A DNA stretch of 64,000 bases from WTFY01 sp965205275 (GCA_965205275.1 OZ242168.1:248001-312000), one strand, 5' to 3'; positions 47,918 through 55,843 are shown, counted from the first letter of the stretch. Numbers and translations are program-made. The notes: generated by a model not told the origin, from the sequence alone.

Positions 47918-49483
47918 ATGTATAAGTCCCAATCTTACGGCTGGTATCAGAAGCATGCGCGGCAGGTCTCGGAGTGTTACGAGGCGGTTGCCGCGCAGGA
48001 TGTGCATAGCTGGCTGCTGGACCTTATGCCGACTGGGTGTGGCCGCATTCTGGATGTTGGCGCAGGCAGTGGGCGGGATGCTGCCTGGCTGGCTGGGCAA
48101 GGCCACGAAGTAGTGGCGGTAGAGCCTTCCTCTGCTATGTGGAAGGAAGCCAAGCGGCGGCATGCCGGCATGCAGGTTCAGTGGTTCGCAGACCGGTTGC
48201 CCGATCTGCGCGAGACTTCCCGGCAAAATCCATTCGATCTGATTCTGCTGAGCGCGGTGTGGATGCATGTACCCAAAACCGACCGCAAACGGGCCTTCCG
48301 AAAACTCACCAACCTGCTCAAGCCGGGCGGAACCCTTGCGATCACGCTGCGCCAGGGCCCCGAGGTCCCGGAACGGGGAATTTACACCAGTTCTCCGGTA
48401 GAGCTGGAGACCTTGGCGCGCGATCATGGTGCATTTGTGGTGCGTCGGGAAGAAAGCGAAGATTGCCTGGGACGGGCAGATGTCCGCTGGGTCCAGATTG
48501 CGATACGGTTTCCGGACGAGGGCGCCGGAACACTCCCGCTGTTGCGCCACATCATCCTCAAGCAAAGCAAAAGCGCAACCTACAAGCTGGCTCTTTTGCG
48601 TACGCTGTGCCGGATCGCCGAAGGTGCAGCGGGCGTAGCGCGGACCAATAACGATGGCAGCGTCAGTATTCCAATGGGCCTGGTAGCCTTGACCTGGCTT
48701 CGACTGTTCATGCCTCTGCTGGCTAGACGGTTTCCGCAGCATCCAAAGAATATAGGCAGCCGGAACCTGGGGTTCGTGAAGGACGCTTTCCTGAAGCTGG
48801 AGGGTCTTTCGCACCTTGATCTGCGAATGGGTATGTGTTTTGGCGGAGAACAGGGAGTCGCGTTGCATCAGGCGCTTAAGGACGCGGCAGCCAATATCAA
48901 AGAGATGCCGGTGACCTATATGACCTATCCGGATGGAGGGCAGATCCTTGAGGTTCAGCGGCCCAGGCGGAGGACTCGCCCGGATCAGGTCCGGCTGGAT
49001 GAGGACTATCTTTCAGGCTTTGGCGAGATGCGGATTCCGGAAGACTTGTGGCAGACTTTGCGAAAGCACACGGTGTGGGTGGAGCCAGTGGTGGTGGCGG
49101 AATGGAGTGAAATGATTCGGGGGTATGCGCAGGGGCAGGACAGGCGGATCGATGAGAGCAAAATCAAAGAGGCCATGGTCTGGGCAGAACCGGAGCGTGA
49201 TGTAAAAATTCCCCGCAAGCAGGCGATCCGGCTTCTGGAGGGCAAACAACTGTTTTGCGTGTGGAGCGGGAAGCGCCTCGGCGAAAATATGCTGGATATG
49301 GACCACTGCCTGCCGTGGTCGGTGTGGTCGTGCAGTGACCTGTGGAACCTGATGCCGGCCCATCGCCGGGTGAACCAGAACAAAAAAAGAGATCTTCTCC
49401 CCAGCGACCTAGTCATGGACGCGGCCCAGGACCGGATCCTGGACTGGTGGTGTCAAGCCCCCTGGGTATGTACCAGGGTTTGA
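47918..49483 (+). CDS. SAM methyltransferase fused to HNH nuclease, 3' end cut off by an IS
   Basis: A 521-residue product. Residues 25-190 form a class I SAM-dependent methyltransferase with motif I DVGAGSG (46-52), acidic residue Glu69 in VVAVEPS, and LKPGGTLAITLRQG. A middle region (about 200-430) is unrecognised. The C-terminal part is an HNH nuclease core: FCVWSGKRL, DMDHCLPW (Asp462, His463), then LWNLMPAHRRVNQNKK with Asn477 and Asn486. The last ten residues are encoded by the inserted IS3 element. Rejoined to 50678-50851, the native protein would have 568 residues. It sits between secG and tRNA-Leu. A role in DNA modification or defence is inferred; the substrate is unknown. Confidence 0.85.
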   Translation: MYKSQSYGWYQKHARQVSECYEAVAAQDVHSWLLDLMPTGCGRILDVGAGSGRDAAWLAGQGHEVVAVEPSSAMWKEAKRRHAGMQVQWFADRLPDLRETSRQNPFDLILLSAVWMHVPKTDRKRAFRKLTNLLKPGGTLAITLRQGPEVPERGIYTSSPVELETLARDHGAFVVRREESEDCLGRADVRWVQIAIRFPDEGAGTLPLLRHIILKQSKSATYKLALLRTLCRIAEGAAGVARTNNDGSVSIPMGLVALTWLRLFMPLLARRFPQHPKNIGSRNLGFVKDAFLKLEGLSHLDLRMGMCFGGEQGVALHQALKDAAANIKEMPVTYMTYPDGGQILEVQRPRRRTRPDQVRLDEDYLSGFGEMRIPEDLWQTLRKHTVWVEPVVVAEWSEMIRGYAQGQDRRIDESKIKEAMVWAEPERDVKIPRKQAIRLLEGKQLFCVWSGKRLGENMLDMDHCLPWSVWSCSDLWNLMPAHRRVNQNKKRDLLPSDLVMDAAQDRILDWWCQAPWVCTRV

Positions 49484-50331
49484 GAGAGAGTTGGGACGAT
49501 AGTTTCCGGGACAGGCGGTCGATGATCCAGTGATTGATGGGGCCGGATGTGGTTATATTGATGGATCCATTGTGCAATCACGGCCTGGGCTTCGGCCAAT
49601 GAGTAAAAAGCTTCCGTATCCAGCACTTCATGTCGGAGCGTGCCGTTGAAGCGTTCGTTGTACCCGTTCTCCCAGGGACTGCCCGGGTAGATATAGATCG
49701 GCTTGACATGGACGGTTCGTAGCCATGCCTGCAGTAGTCTGGCCTTGAATTCGCTGCCATTGTCACTGCGAATATATTCCGGTTTCCCGTAACGAATAAA
49801 GCACTCGCTCAAGGTCTCCAGTACGTCCTGTGAAGTCAGCTGAAACTGTGCATGCACCGTCATGCACTGGCGCGTGTATTCATCAATGACGGTGAGCATC
49901 TTGTAGCGGCGGCCCCGGAACAGGCGGTCCTGGACAAAGTCGACACTCCAGATGTGGTTTGGATACAAGGGACGCATTCTGATGATGGAATGTCGATGAT
50001 CATATAAGCGCTTGCGTGCTTTGTGACGTCTTGGCACCTGCAGGCCTTCTTCGCGCCACAGGCGCTCGACTTTCTTGTGGTTGACGGACCAGCCCTCGAT
50101 ACGCAGGAGCGCAGTGATCTTGCGATAGCCATAGCGGCCATACTGCTTGGCCAGGCGAATGAGGGCGAGCCGCAGGACATCCTCATCGTCGTCCGTTCGC
50201 CTGGATGCATAGCGTTGGGTACTGCGGGGCTGATCCAGTACCTGGCAGGTGCGCCGCTCACTGCTGCCTAAGCGCTGGCGTACGTGGATTACTGTATCAC
50301 GTACCTGTTCCGGGCTTAGCCCCTGTGCCCT
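49453..50331 (-). CDS. IS3-family transposase OrfB (made by -1 frameshift from OrfA)
   Basis: The DDE integrase half of the transposase. The frame is open from the slippery site at 50331 to the stop at 49453, 292 codons. N-terminal part: YGRYGYRKITALLRIEGWSV. Catalytic core: NHIWSVDFVQD (first Asp), RSDNGSEF (second Asp) and NGYNERFNGTLRHEVLD (Glu). An internal ATG at 50037 exists, but the homology starts earlier, so expression as an OrfAB fusion is likely. Confidence 0.9.
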   Translation of the reverse strand, partial: RAQGLSPEQVRDTVIHVRQRLGSSERRTCQVLDQPRSTQRYASRRTDDDEDVLRLALIRLAKQYGRYGYRKITALLRIEGWSVNHKKVERLWREEGLQVPRRHKARKRLYDHRHSIIRMRPLYPNHIWSVDFVQDRLFRGRRYKMLTVIDEYTRQCMTVHAQFQLTSQDVLETLSECFIRYGKPEYIRSDNGSEFKARLLQAWLRTVHVKPIYIYPGSPWENGYNERFNGTLRHEVLDTEAFYSLAEAQAVIAQWIHQYNHIRPHQSLDHRPPVPETIVPTLSQTLVHTQGA

Positions 50332-50600
50332 AAAAAATCCAGGGCTTCCTTCAAAATGCTCTTGTCCAGCTCAAGATCCGACACGATCCTGCGTAAGCGC
50401 CCATTCTCTTTCTCCAGGTCCTTGCAGCGCCTGACCTCGGTACGCCCCATGCTGCCGTACAACTTGCGCCATCGGTAATAACTCTTGTCGCTGACCCCAA
50501 GGCTGCGGCAGGCCTCCTCTGTACCCATGCCACCACTGACCTTGACCTCGATCGCCCGTAATAGATTAATGATCTCCGATTCACTGAATCGCTTGCGCAT
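50316..50600 (-). CDS. IS3-family transposase OrfA
   Basis: A 94-residue protein with helix-turn-helix (MRKRFSESEIINLLRAIE, then ACRSLGVSDKSYYRWRKLYG) and a leucine-zipper-like C-terminus (LEKENGRLRRIVSDLELD). Near its end the coding strand has T TTT TTA (plus-strand 50331-50337), a -1 slippery heptamer that joins it to orfB, as is known for IS3-family elements. Confidence 0.9.
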   Translation of the reverse strand: MRKRFSESEIINLLRAIEVKVSGGMGTEEACRSLGVSDKSYYRWRKLYGSMGRTEVRRCKDLEKENGRLRRIVSDLELDKSILKEALDFLGHRG

Positions 50601-50677
50601 GATGACCCCCTGATATAAACCTGTTATGAGAGTTTTACACCCAAATCTGGATCAAGTTTAGGGGGGCAGGACAGTGG

Positions 50678-50851
50678 GACAAGGCTTATTTTGCGGGGTC
50701 TACGTTGCAGGAACGGTTTCTTCTGGAAGCCGCCTCAAGTCTTCCGGGTATTCGGTCAGAGGATCATGCTCTCGAAAGGGTTTTCGAGTCAGTTTGCCAG
50801 CAGCGGGCAAAGCTCAGGCGCGACCAGCAGGCTCCGGAATGGGATGGGTAA
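50678..50851 (+). pseudogene. Displaced 3' end of the methyltransferase-HNH gene
   Basis: After one copy of the GTGG duplication the frame continues GAC AAG GCT with no interruption: 57 codons (DKAYFAGSTLQERFLLEAAS ... QQAPEWDG) and a TAA at 50849. It is in the same frame as codon 511 (TGG, 49448-49450) of the upstream part once the IS is removed. This is direct evidence that the gene was intact before insertion. Confidence 0.9.
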
Positions 50852-50875
50852 GGAAGGTCTATGAACAAGTCCCTT

Positions 50876-50974
50876 TTATGGAAACACGAATGCCATGATG
50901 ATGGCATACACCACAATCACGACCCCTACAAGCAAGGCGATTGTGTCGAACTTTTTATAGTCATTGTCAGGCAT
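50876..50974 (-). CDS. Small single-helix membrane protein (32 residues)
   Basis: The minus strand encodes MPDNDYKKFDTIALL then VGVVIVVYAIIMAFVFP and stops. The N-terminus is polar and the remaining 20 residues are one membrane helix. A strong AAGGAGA lies 7 bases before the ATG, which argues for real translation. It converges on the 3' end of the methyltransferase-HNH gene with 24 bases between the stops. No family is recognised. It could be a core small protein near tRNA-Leu or part of the accessory insert. Confidence 0.6.
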   Translation of the reverse strand: MPDNDYKKFDTIALLVGVVIVVYAIIMAFVFP

Positions 50975-51205
50975 GGCTGATTCTCCTTGACCAGATATAT
51001 CAGATAATCATTGAGTGGAAAATTTTGGTTCCTGCAATAATCCCATGAACAATTGGGGTTGTCCATATGGTAATGCCTGAAAGCAGGGATTCCCAAGGTC
51101 CGTCCACTCCGGCATTGGATTGAGAATTATCCTGGCTTATATCCGTATCAGGGGAATAAGATTCGGATGTCCCGGTCTTGCGTTAAGATACTTGGAGTAG
51201 CAGAC

Positions 51206-51292
51206 GCCGATGTGGCGGAATTGGTAGACGCGCTAGCTTGAGGGGCTAGTGGGGGCAACCTCGTGCCGGTTCGAGTCCGGCCATCGGCACCA
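51206..51292 (+). tRNA. tRNA-Leu (anticodon GAG)
   Basis: An 87-nt leucine tRNA with acceptor GCCGATG/CATCGGC, anticodon stem CTAGC/GCTAG with loop TTGAGGG (anticodon GAG), long variable arm, GGTTCGAGTCC T-arm and encoded CCA. It is the tRNA usually found after secG. The integrase gene starts 178 bases downstream, so its 3' end is the probable attachment site of the island. Confidence 0.95.
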
Positions 51293-51470
51293 TTTGAATT
51301 GTCTGATTAGATCCAAGAAAGTCCTATAACGTACTAAATACCCTTAATATACAATAATTTAACGTAGTATATTCGTTCATTGATGTTCAAAATAGTTTCT
51401 TGACAGCCAGCAAAATTTACAGTAAATTTGACAGTATTTATTAGTATTACTTGAAAAGTACTGTCAGTTT

Positions 51471-52730
51471 TTGACCCTCACTAACACTCAAATTAAAGCG
51501 GCTAAACCCAGCTCCCGTGACTACAGACTTGCTGATGGCCAAGGCATGTATCTGCTGATCAAACAGAACGGTCACAAGTACTGGCGTCTAGATTACCGGT
51601 ACCGAGGGAGGCGTAATACTTTGGCTTTGGGAGTTTACCCTGATGTCAGTCTCAAAGAAGCCAGGGAGCGGCGAAGAAAAGCCCGAATTCATCTTCAAAA
51701 CGATCGTGATCCCAGTGAAGTACGTAAGCAGGAAAAGCGGATCAAGCACGCGAATTTATTTGAGGATATGGCTTATCAATGGTGGGAGCATAGCAGGGAT
51801 ACATGGACTGCAAACCACGCGGCTAGAGTATTGAAACGCCTAGAAGATAATGCATTTCGTGACTTAGGTCGCTTGTCGATTGATGAAATCACTCCCCAAC
51901 AGATTATCGCCACAATTCGCAAGATAGAAGCCCGAGGTGCGTTGGATGTGGCTAGCCGGGTCCTGCAGGCAATCAATGCTACATGCCGTTATGCTGTTCA
52001 GCAGGGTATAGCCACAAGCAATCCGGCCAGTGAACTGACTGGTATTGTTAAGAAGAGGAAGGTGCAACACCGTGCCTCATTATCTAGAGAAGAATTGCCG
52101 CAGTTTCTGAGAGATTTTGAGACCTATGGTGATCAGGGCCGTAAGCTGACTCAGCGTGCAATCAAGCTTTTGCTACTGACCTTCGTACGGTCTGGAGAGT
52201 TACGTGGTGCGCGCTGGAGTGAGTTTGAATTTGAAAACAAGTTATGGCGTATACCGGCTGATCGTATGAAGATGCGGAATGAACATCTAGTTCCGCTATC
52301 ACGTCAAGCCATGGAAGTAGTAGAACTTTTAAGGGGTATGACTGGGAAATATGATCTGGTATTTCCATCTGAACGGGATCGTTTTCGTGAAATGTCTGAC
52401 AACACCATGCGTAAGGCCATTTTCAAGATGGGCTACGACGGAAATACCGAAGGTAAAAGCAAGGCGGTGCCCCATGGTTTCAGGGCAACCGCTTCATCGA
52501 TATTGAATGAGGCGGGCTTCAATCCAGATGCAATCGAGCGTCAACTTGCCCATGTGGAGAGAAACAGTGTCCGTGCTGCATATATACACCATGCTCGCTA
52601 TTTGGACGAACGTAGGGAAATGATGCAATGGTGGGCGGATTATCTGGACGAGATTAGGAATACAGGGAAGGTGGCAACATTATTTTCAGAAGCAGCCTGC
52701 AGCAAGCAGGGAAGTGTGGAGTATTGTTGA
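51471..52730 (+). CDS. Tyrosine-type integrase, P4 family
   Basis: Site-specific recombinase of the island at tRNA-Leu(GAG). The 419 residues have the DUF4102 arm-binding domain (LTNTQIKAAKPSSRDYRLAD; LGVYPDVSLKEARERRRKAR), a SAM-like core domain and a catalytic domain: Arg240 in TFVRSGELRGARW, HGFRATASSILNEAG, and LAHVERNSVRAAYIHH leading to the catalytic Tyr. The frame appears complete. The start is TTG with no strong Shine-Dalgarno sequence. The region is AT-richer than the core genes. Confidence 0.92.
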   Translation: MTLTNTQIKAAKPSSRDYRLADGQGMYLLIKQNGHKYWRLDYRYRGRRNTLALGVYPDVSLKEARERRRKARIHLQNDRDPSEVRKQEKRIKHANLFEDMAYQWWEHSRDTWTANHAARVLKRLEDNAFRDLGRLSIDEITPQQIIATIRKIEARGALDVASRVLQAINATCRYAVQQGIATSNPASELTGIVKKRKVQHRASLSREELPQFLRDFETYGDQGRKLTQRAIKLLLLTFVRSGELRGARWSEFEFENKLWRIPADRMKMRNEHLVPLSRQAMEVVELLRGMTGKYDLVFPSERDRFREMSDNTMRKAIFKMGYDGNTEGKSKAVPHGFRATASSILNEAGFNPDAIERQLAHVERNSVRAAYIHHARYLDERREMMQWWADYLDEIRNTGKVATLFSEAACSKQGSVEYC

Positions 52731-52761
52731 TTGTATGAGCAAGGATATGAAATTTTGAAAG

Positions 52762-52887
52762 ATGTCTGACCAAATTGACCAAAGAATCGGGTCAAAATGT
52801 CAAGTAATTAAAATTATCAGACATTTGAACTGGTATTTCAGGTCATCAGATGAAAGTTTTGTTGAAGAGCTGGCTCGCCAGTACTGA
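52762..52887 (+). CDS. Possible 41-residue protein after the integrase
   Basis: The frame MSDQIDQRIGSKCQV then IKIIRHLNWYFRSSDESFVE and ELARQY starts 31 bases after the integrase stop. The composition is protein-like and charged, but the upstream GAAAG is a weak ribosome-binding site. Small genes after P4-type integrases often encode AlpA-like excisionases; no such motif is evident. Confidence 0.3.
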   Translation: MSDQIDQRIGSKCQVIKIIRHLNWYFRSSDESFVEELARQY

Positions 52888-53156
52888 GGTAAAATGATTG
52901 ATCTTTTCAAATGAGGATTAGAGTACGCTTAATGTTCAATTCTGCACAGAGGGAGTACCCCACTATGCATGGCACCCCCACATCCTTCCATTACTAGGCA
53001 AGTGTACATACATCCTAAAAATTTAAGGATCATATTTATAAGAAATTCTCATTTAAACCCAGATGAAGTTTAGTGAGCTAGATAGTCGAACACCATCACT
53101 GTATATGTAATCTTAGGATCATTGAATTTTGATGAATTTCGACCGGTCTTCACCTC
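52888..53156. other. AT-rich stretch before IS21, no gene recognised
   Basis: No coding frame with family resemblance was seen between the small ORF and the left end of IS21. It contains only short AT-rich words. An ATG at about 53131 opens a frame that runs straight into the IS21 end and may be the start of an interrupted gene. Confidence 0.4.
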
Positions 53157-53251
53157 TGTTAACGGCAATGTAAAAATGGCCCATTCCTGCAACTGAAAAA
53201 TGACCCATCTTTTATTAACCTCGGTTCACGCATTACAGCAGGGGAGCCGAG

Positions 53252-54289
53252 ATGCTGAAAGAGGAAGGTGTTATGGAAATTCGGATATTGCATCGACAAG
53301 GGATGGGCATACGGGCGATCGCCCGGCAACTGGGTGTTTCACGCAACACGGTGCGGGAGTACCTGCGTAACGAGAACAAGAAACCGGCTTACGCAAAGCG
53401 GCCTGACAGGGTCTCCAAGCTCGATCCCTACAAGCCGTACATTCAGGAGCGGCTGGCTGCAGCCCGACCCCAGTGGATTCCCGCACCGGTCATTGAGCGG
53501 GAGATCCGCGAGCAAGGCTACACCGGCAGCATCCGGTTGTTGCGGTACTACATGGCGGAGTTGAAGCCTGCGGTCAAGGCGGATCCGCTCATCCGCTTCG
53601 AAACGGCCCCGGGGTTGCAGATGCAGGTGGACTGGGGTGTCTTCCGGCGTGGCAAGGATGCCCTGTCGGCCTTTGTCGCCACGTTGGGCTGGAGTCGCTA
53701 CAGTTACGTCGAGTTCGTCACCGATGAACGCTTTGAAACGCTCAAGCGCTGCCACGAGAATGCCTTGGCCTACTTCCAGGGTGTGCCCGCAGAAGTGCTG
53801 TATGACCACATGAAGACCGTGATCCAGCAACGCAATGCCTATGGGACAGGTCTGCACCGCTTCCACCGGGGTCTGTGGGAGCTGGCCAAACAGACCGGAT
53901 TCATCCCCCGGCTGTGTCAGCCCTACCGCGCCAGGACAAAGGGCAAGGTCGAGCGCTTTATCCGTTATCTGCGCTACAGCTTTTATGTGCCACTGGTGGC
54001 GCAACTTACGCAGGCTGGCCTGGTGCTGGATGTCGAAACGGCCAACGTGGAGGTCCTCAAGTGGCTGCGTGAGGTCGCCAATGTCCGTATCCACCGGACG
54101 ACAGAAGAACAACCGGTGGTGCGTTGGAAGCTGGAGCTGTCCGCGTTACAGGCCTATGAACCGCCGTCCGTTCAGGTCATCCAGCTGCCGACGGAGAAGG
54201 CATCGCTCGTCCCGCACCATTACCTGCAGGAGAACCTGCATCACGCCCTGTCCGTGTATGAAGAGGTGCTCAGGGAGGCGACCGCATGA
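53252..54289 (+). CDS. istA: IS21-family transposase IstA
   Basis: The DDE transposase of IS21. The 345 residues have an N-terminal helix-turn-helix (GMGIRAIARQLGVSRNTVREYL) and a retroviral-integrase-like core with QMQVDWGVFRR (first Asp), VLYDHMKTVI (second Asp) and TKGKVERFIRYLRYSF (Glu). The stop overlaps istB by four bases. Confidence 0.95.
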   Translation: MLKEEGVMEIRILHRQGMGIRAIARQLGVSRNTVREYLRNENKKPAYAKRPDRVSKLDPYKPYIQERLAAARPQWIPAPVIEREIREQGYTGSIRLLRYYMAELKPAVKADPLIRFETAPGLQMQVDWGVFRRGKDALSAFVATLGWSRYSYVEFVTDERFETLKRCHENALAYFQGVPAEVLYDHMKTVIQQRNAYGTGLHRFHRGLWELAKQTGFIPRLCQPYRARTKGKVERFIRYLRYSFYVPLVAQLTQAGLVLDVETANVEVLKWLREVANVRIHRTTEEQPVVRWKLELSALQAYEPPSVQVIQLPTEKASLVPHHYLQENLHHALSVYEEVLREATA

Positions 54290-55068
54290 ACCTGCAGGCA
54301 CAGCGGATCGAAGCACTGTGTGAGAGCTTGAAGTTGCCGGGCTTGGCGAGCGATTATGATGCCCTGGCCCAGCAGGCGGCCAGGAACGAGAGCAGCTACG
54401 GCGATTACCTGGAACAGTGCCTCAAGTCCGAACAGCGGTTCCGCCAGCAACGCACACGCAGTGTGTTGCTGAAGATGGCCGGCTTCCCGGCCATCAAGCA
54501 ACTGGAGGACTACGATTATACGTTTGCCGTGGGTGCACCCAAAAAGCAGATCGAGGGTCTGGCCTCGCTGAGTTTTATCCACAGAAAAGAGAATGTCGTG
54601 TTACTGGGGCCCAGCGGGGTCGGCAAGACCCATGTTGCGATTGCACTGGGTCACCTGGCGATCCTGGCCGGCCTGAAGACCCGTTTTATGACGGCAGTGG
54701 ACCTGCTGCTGCAACTGGACACAGCACAACGGCAGGGACGGCTCAAGCAGACCATGCAGCGCAGCGTGAACGGGCCGAGCCTGCTCATCATTGATGAGAT
54801 CGGTTACCTGCCCATGACACGGGACCAGGCCAATCTGTTCTTCCAGGTCATCGTCAAACGCTACGAGAAGGGCTCCATCGTCCTGACTTCGAATCTGTCA
54901 TTCGGTCAGTGGGATGAAACCTTTGCTGGGAATACGGCGTTGACATCTGCCATGCTGGACCGGATCTTACATCACTCTCATGTCATCCAGATCAAGGGGG
55001 ACAGCTACCGTCTCAGAGAGAAAAGAAAGGCAGGGCTGGTTAAGCCGACTGCTGCTGAAAAGAATTAA
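54286..55068 (+). CDS. istB: IS21-family transposition helper ATPase IstB
   Basis: A DnaA/DnaC-like AAA+ protein that directs IstA to targets. The 260 residues show Walker A LLGPSGVGKTHVAIALG and Walker B LLIIDEIGYLPM, followed by IVLTSNLSFGQWDETF. It overlaps istA by four bases, for coupled translation. Confidence 0.96.
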   Translation: MNLQAQRIEALCESLKLPGLASDYDALAQQAARNESSYGDYLEQCLKSEQRFRQQRTRSVLLKMAGFPAIKQLEDYDYTFAVGAPKKQIEGLASLSFIHRKENVVLLGPSGVGKTHVAIALGHLAILAGLKTRFMTAVDLLLQLDTAQRQGRLKQTMQRSVNGPSLLIIDEIGYLPMTRDQANLFFQVIVKRYEKGSIVLTSNLSFGQWDETFAGNTALTSAMLDRILHHSHVIQIKGDSYRLREKRKAGLVKPTAAEKN

Positions 55069-55136
55069 CCAGGTGGGTCAATTTTAAACTGCAGTTCTAT
55101 AGGCAAAGTGGGTCAGTTTTGAGTTGCCGTTGACAA

Positions 55137-55394
55137 GACAGGCAGATAGCAGGGTACAGAAGACTTTTAAATCCAGCACGAAATAGAATTGTTGCACACA
55201 ATGATCGAGAGGCATACGTATTACAGCAAACTCTTGGTGACCACACAGAAGAAGAAATGACACAGTTCTTTGATAACCTTCAAGAATATTTTGATGAAAT
55301 TGGGAATGCAATTGGTGTGGGTCCTTTGGACTTTCAGTATCCTGCTGGACGTGGAGATGTACAGGACCTCATAATGACTTTGAGGAGACAGTAG
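55137..55394 (+). pseudogene. 3' remnant of a HEPN-like gene cut by IS21
   Basis: A frame of 85 codons without a start runs directly out of the IS21 right end and stops at 55394. It encodes LLNPARNRIVAHNDREAYVL, then EEEMTQFFDNLQEYFDEIGN and AIGVGPLDFQY. The RNRIVAH segment fits the R-x(4-6)-H motif of HEPN ribonuclease and AbiU2-like proteins. The N-terminal part is not found on the left side of IS21. HEPN proteins are frequent in anti-phage and toxin systems; that role is inferred. Confidence 0.55.
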
Positions 55395-55638
55395 CGGGTC
55401 GAATCTAGTCCATACAAAACTTCATATTGCAATTCTGCATGAAGACTTAATTGATAGTAGTTTGCTCATTCTTTTTGCTTAACGATAAGCACATATCTGT
55501 CCTATAGGTGAGTGCAAACTAGACTCTGATACAAGTTAATTATGTTCAGTTAGCATGACCTATTGGGCAAATACTTTTTGAAAAGATATTTAAAAATGAT
55601 AGGTTACAGGTCTTCGGGAGGAATACTACAAAACGTAC

Positions 55639-55670
55639 TGTCGCTCCCTTCATGGGAGCGTGGATTGAAA
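55639..55670 (+). CRISPR. Single orphan type I-C-like CRISPR repeat
   Basis: A 32-bp sequence begins GTCGCTCCC and ends GTGGATTGAAAT, with the GCTCCC/GGGAGC stem and the GATTGAAA 3' handle characteristic of type I-C (Dvulg) repeats. Translating it on the minus strand gives SIHAPMKGAT, the well-known spurious peptide of such arrays. No second repeat lies within 100 bp on either side, so this is a remnant and not an array. Confidence 0.75.
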
Positions 55671-55826
55671 TAGTGGCACAACGCACCATCTCCAGACCTA
55701 TCTTCAATTCTCTCATACCTTGGTATATGCGCGGTGCCTTAGCAGTGGGATGATTCCCCACAAATCTCCGCAGATTCACTGGTGTAATGCCGAGCACCAG
55801 CGTACTTTAGTTCAATATTTTAACTT

Positions 55827-55843
55827 GTTCAATAATATTGAAC
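55827..55843. promoter_or_regulatory. Palindromic operator candidate upstream of abiEi
   Basis: GTTCAAT (55827-55833) and ATTGAAC (55837-55843) form a perfect inverted repeat around AAT. A further GTTCAATA lies at 55810-55817. AbiEi-type antitoxins are known to repress their own operon by binding inverted repeats, and this palindrome is 57 bases before the abiEi start. Confidence 0.55.

Larger units (their letters stand above)
49451..50673 (-). mobile_element. Complete IS3-family insertion sequence in the methyltransferase-HNH gene
   Basis: A 1223-bp element. The ends are imperfect inverted repeats: TGTCAAGCCCCCTGGGTATG at the left and, on the opposite strand, TGTCCTGCCCCCCTAAACTT at the right. 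A 4-bp duplication GTGG flanks it (49447-49450 and 50674-50677). It encodes orfA and orfB on the minus strand with a probable -1 frameshift. Related left ends occur at 57878 and, diverged, at 62438. The intact ends and duplication suggest a recent insertion. Confidence 0.93.
53157..55135 (+). mobile_element. IS21-family insertion sequence, complete
   Basis: A 1979-bp element. The left end starts TGTTAACGGCAA and the right end, read inward, TGTCAACGGCAA; each is followed by repeated AAAAnTGACCCA-type motifs, the multiple terminal repeats usual in IS21. It encodes istA and istB, overlapping by four bases. The flanking bases (ACCTC left, AGACA right) do not match, so no target duplication is visible. 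That suggests a later deletion or rearrangement. Confidence 0.93.

Noticed and set aside
50023..50271. Plus-strand ORF inside the IS3 element
   Set aside because: It lies antisense to orfB, whose frame is continuous and has family motifs.
53152..55140. A target-site duplication for IS21
   Set aside because: The bases directly flanking the two terminal repeats do not match in any 4-8 bp frame.
55546..55797. An 83-codon minus-strand ORF
   Set aside because: It includes SIHAPMKGAT, the familiar false translation of a type I CRISPR repeat, and has no other support.
55671..55800. A possible CRISPR array continuing after the single repeat
   Set aside because: No second repeat or degenerate copy occurs at the expected spacing; only one repeat is supported.
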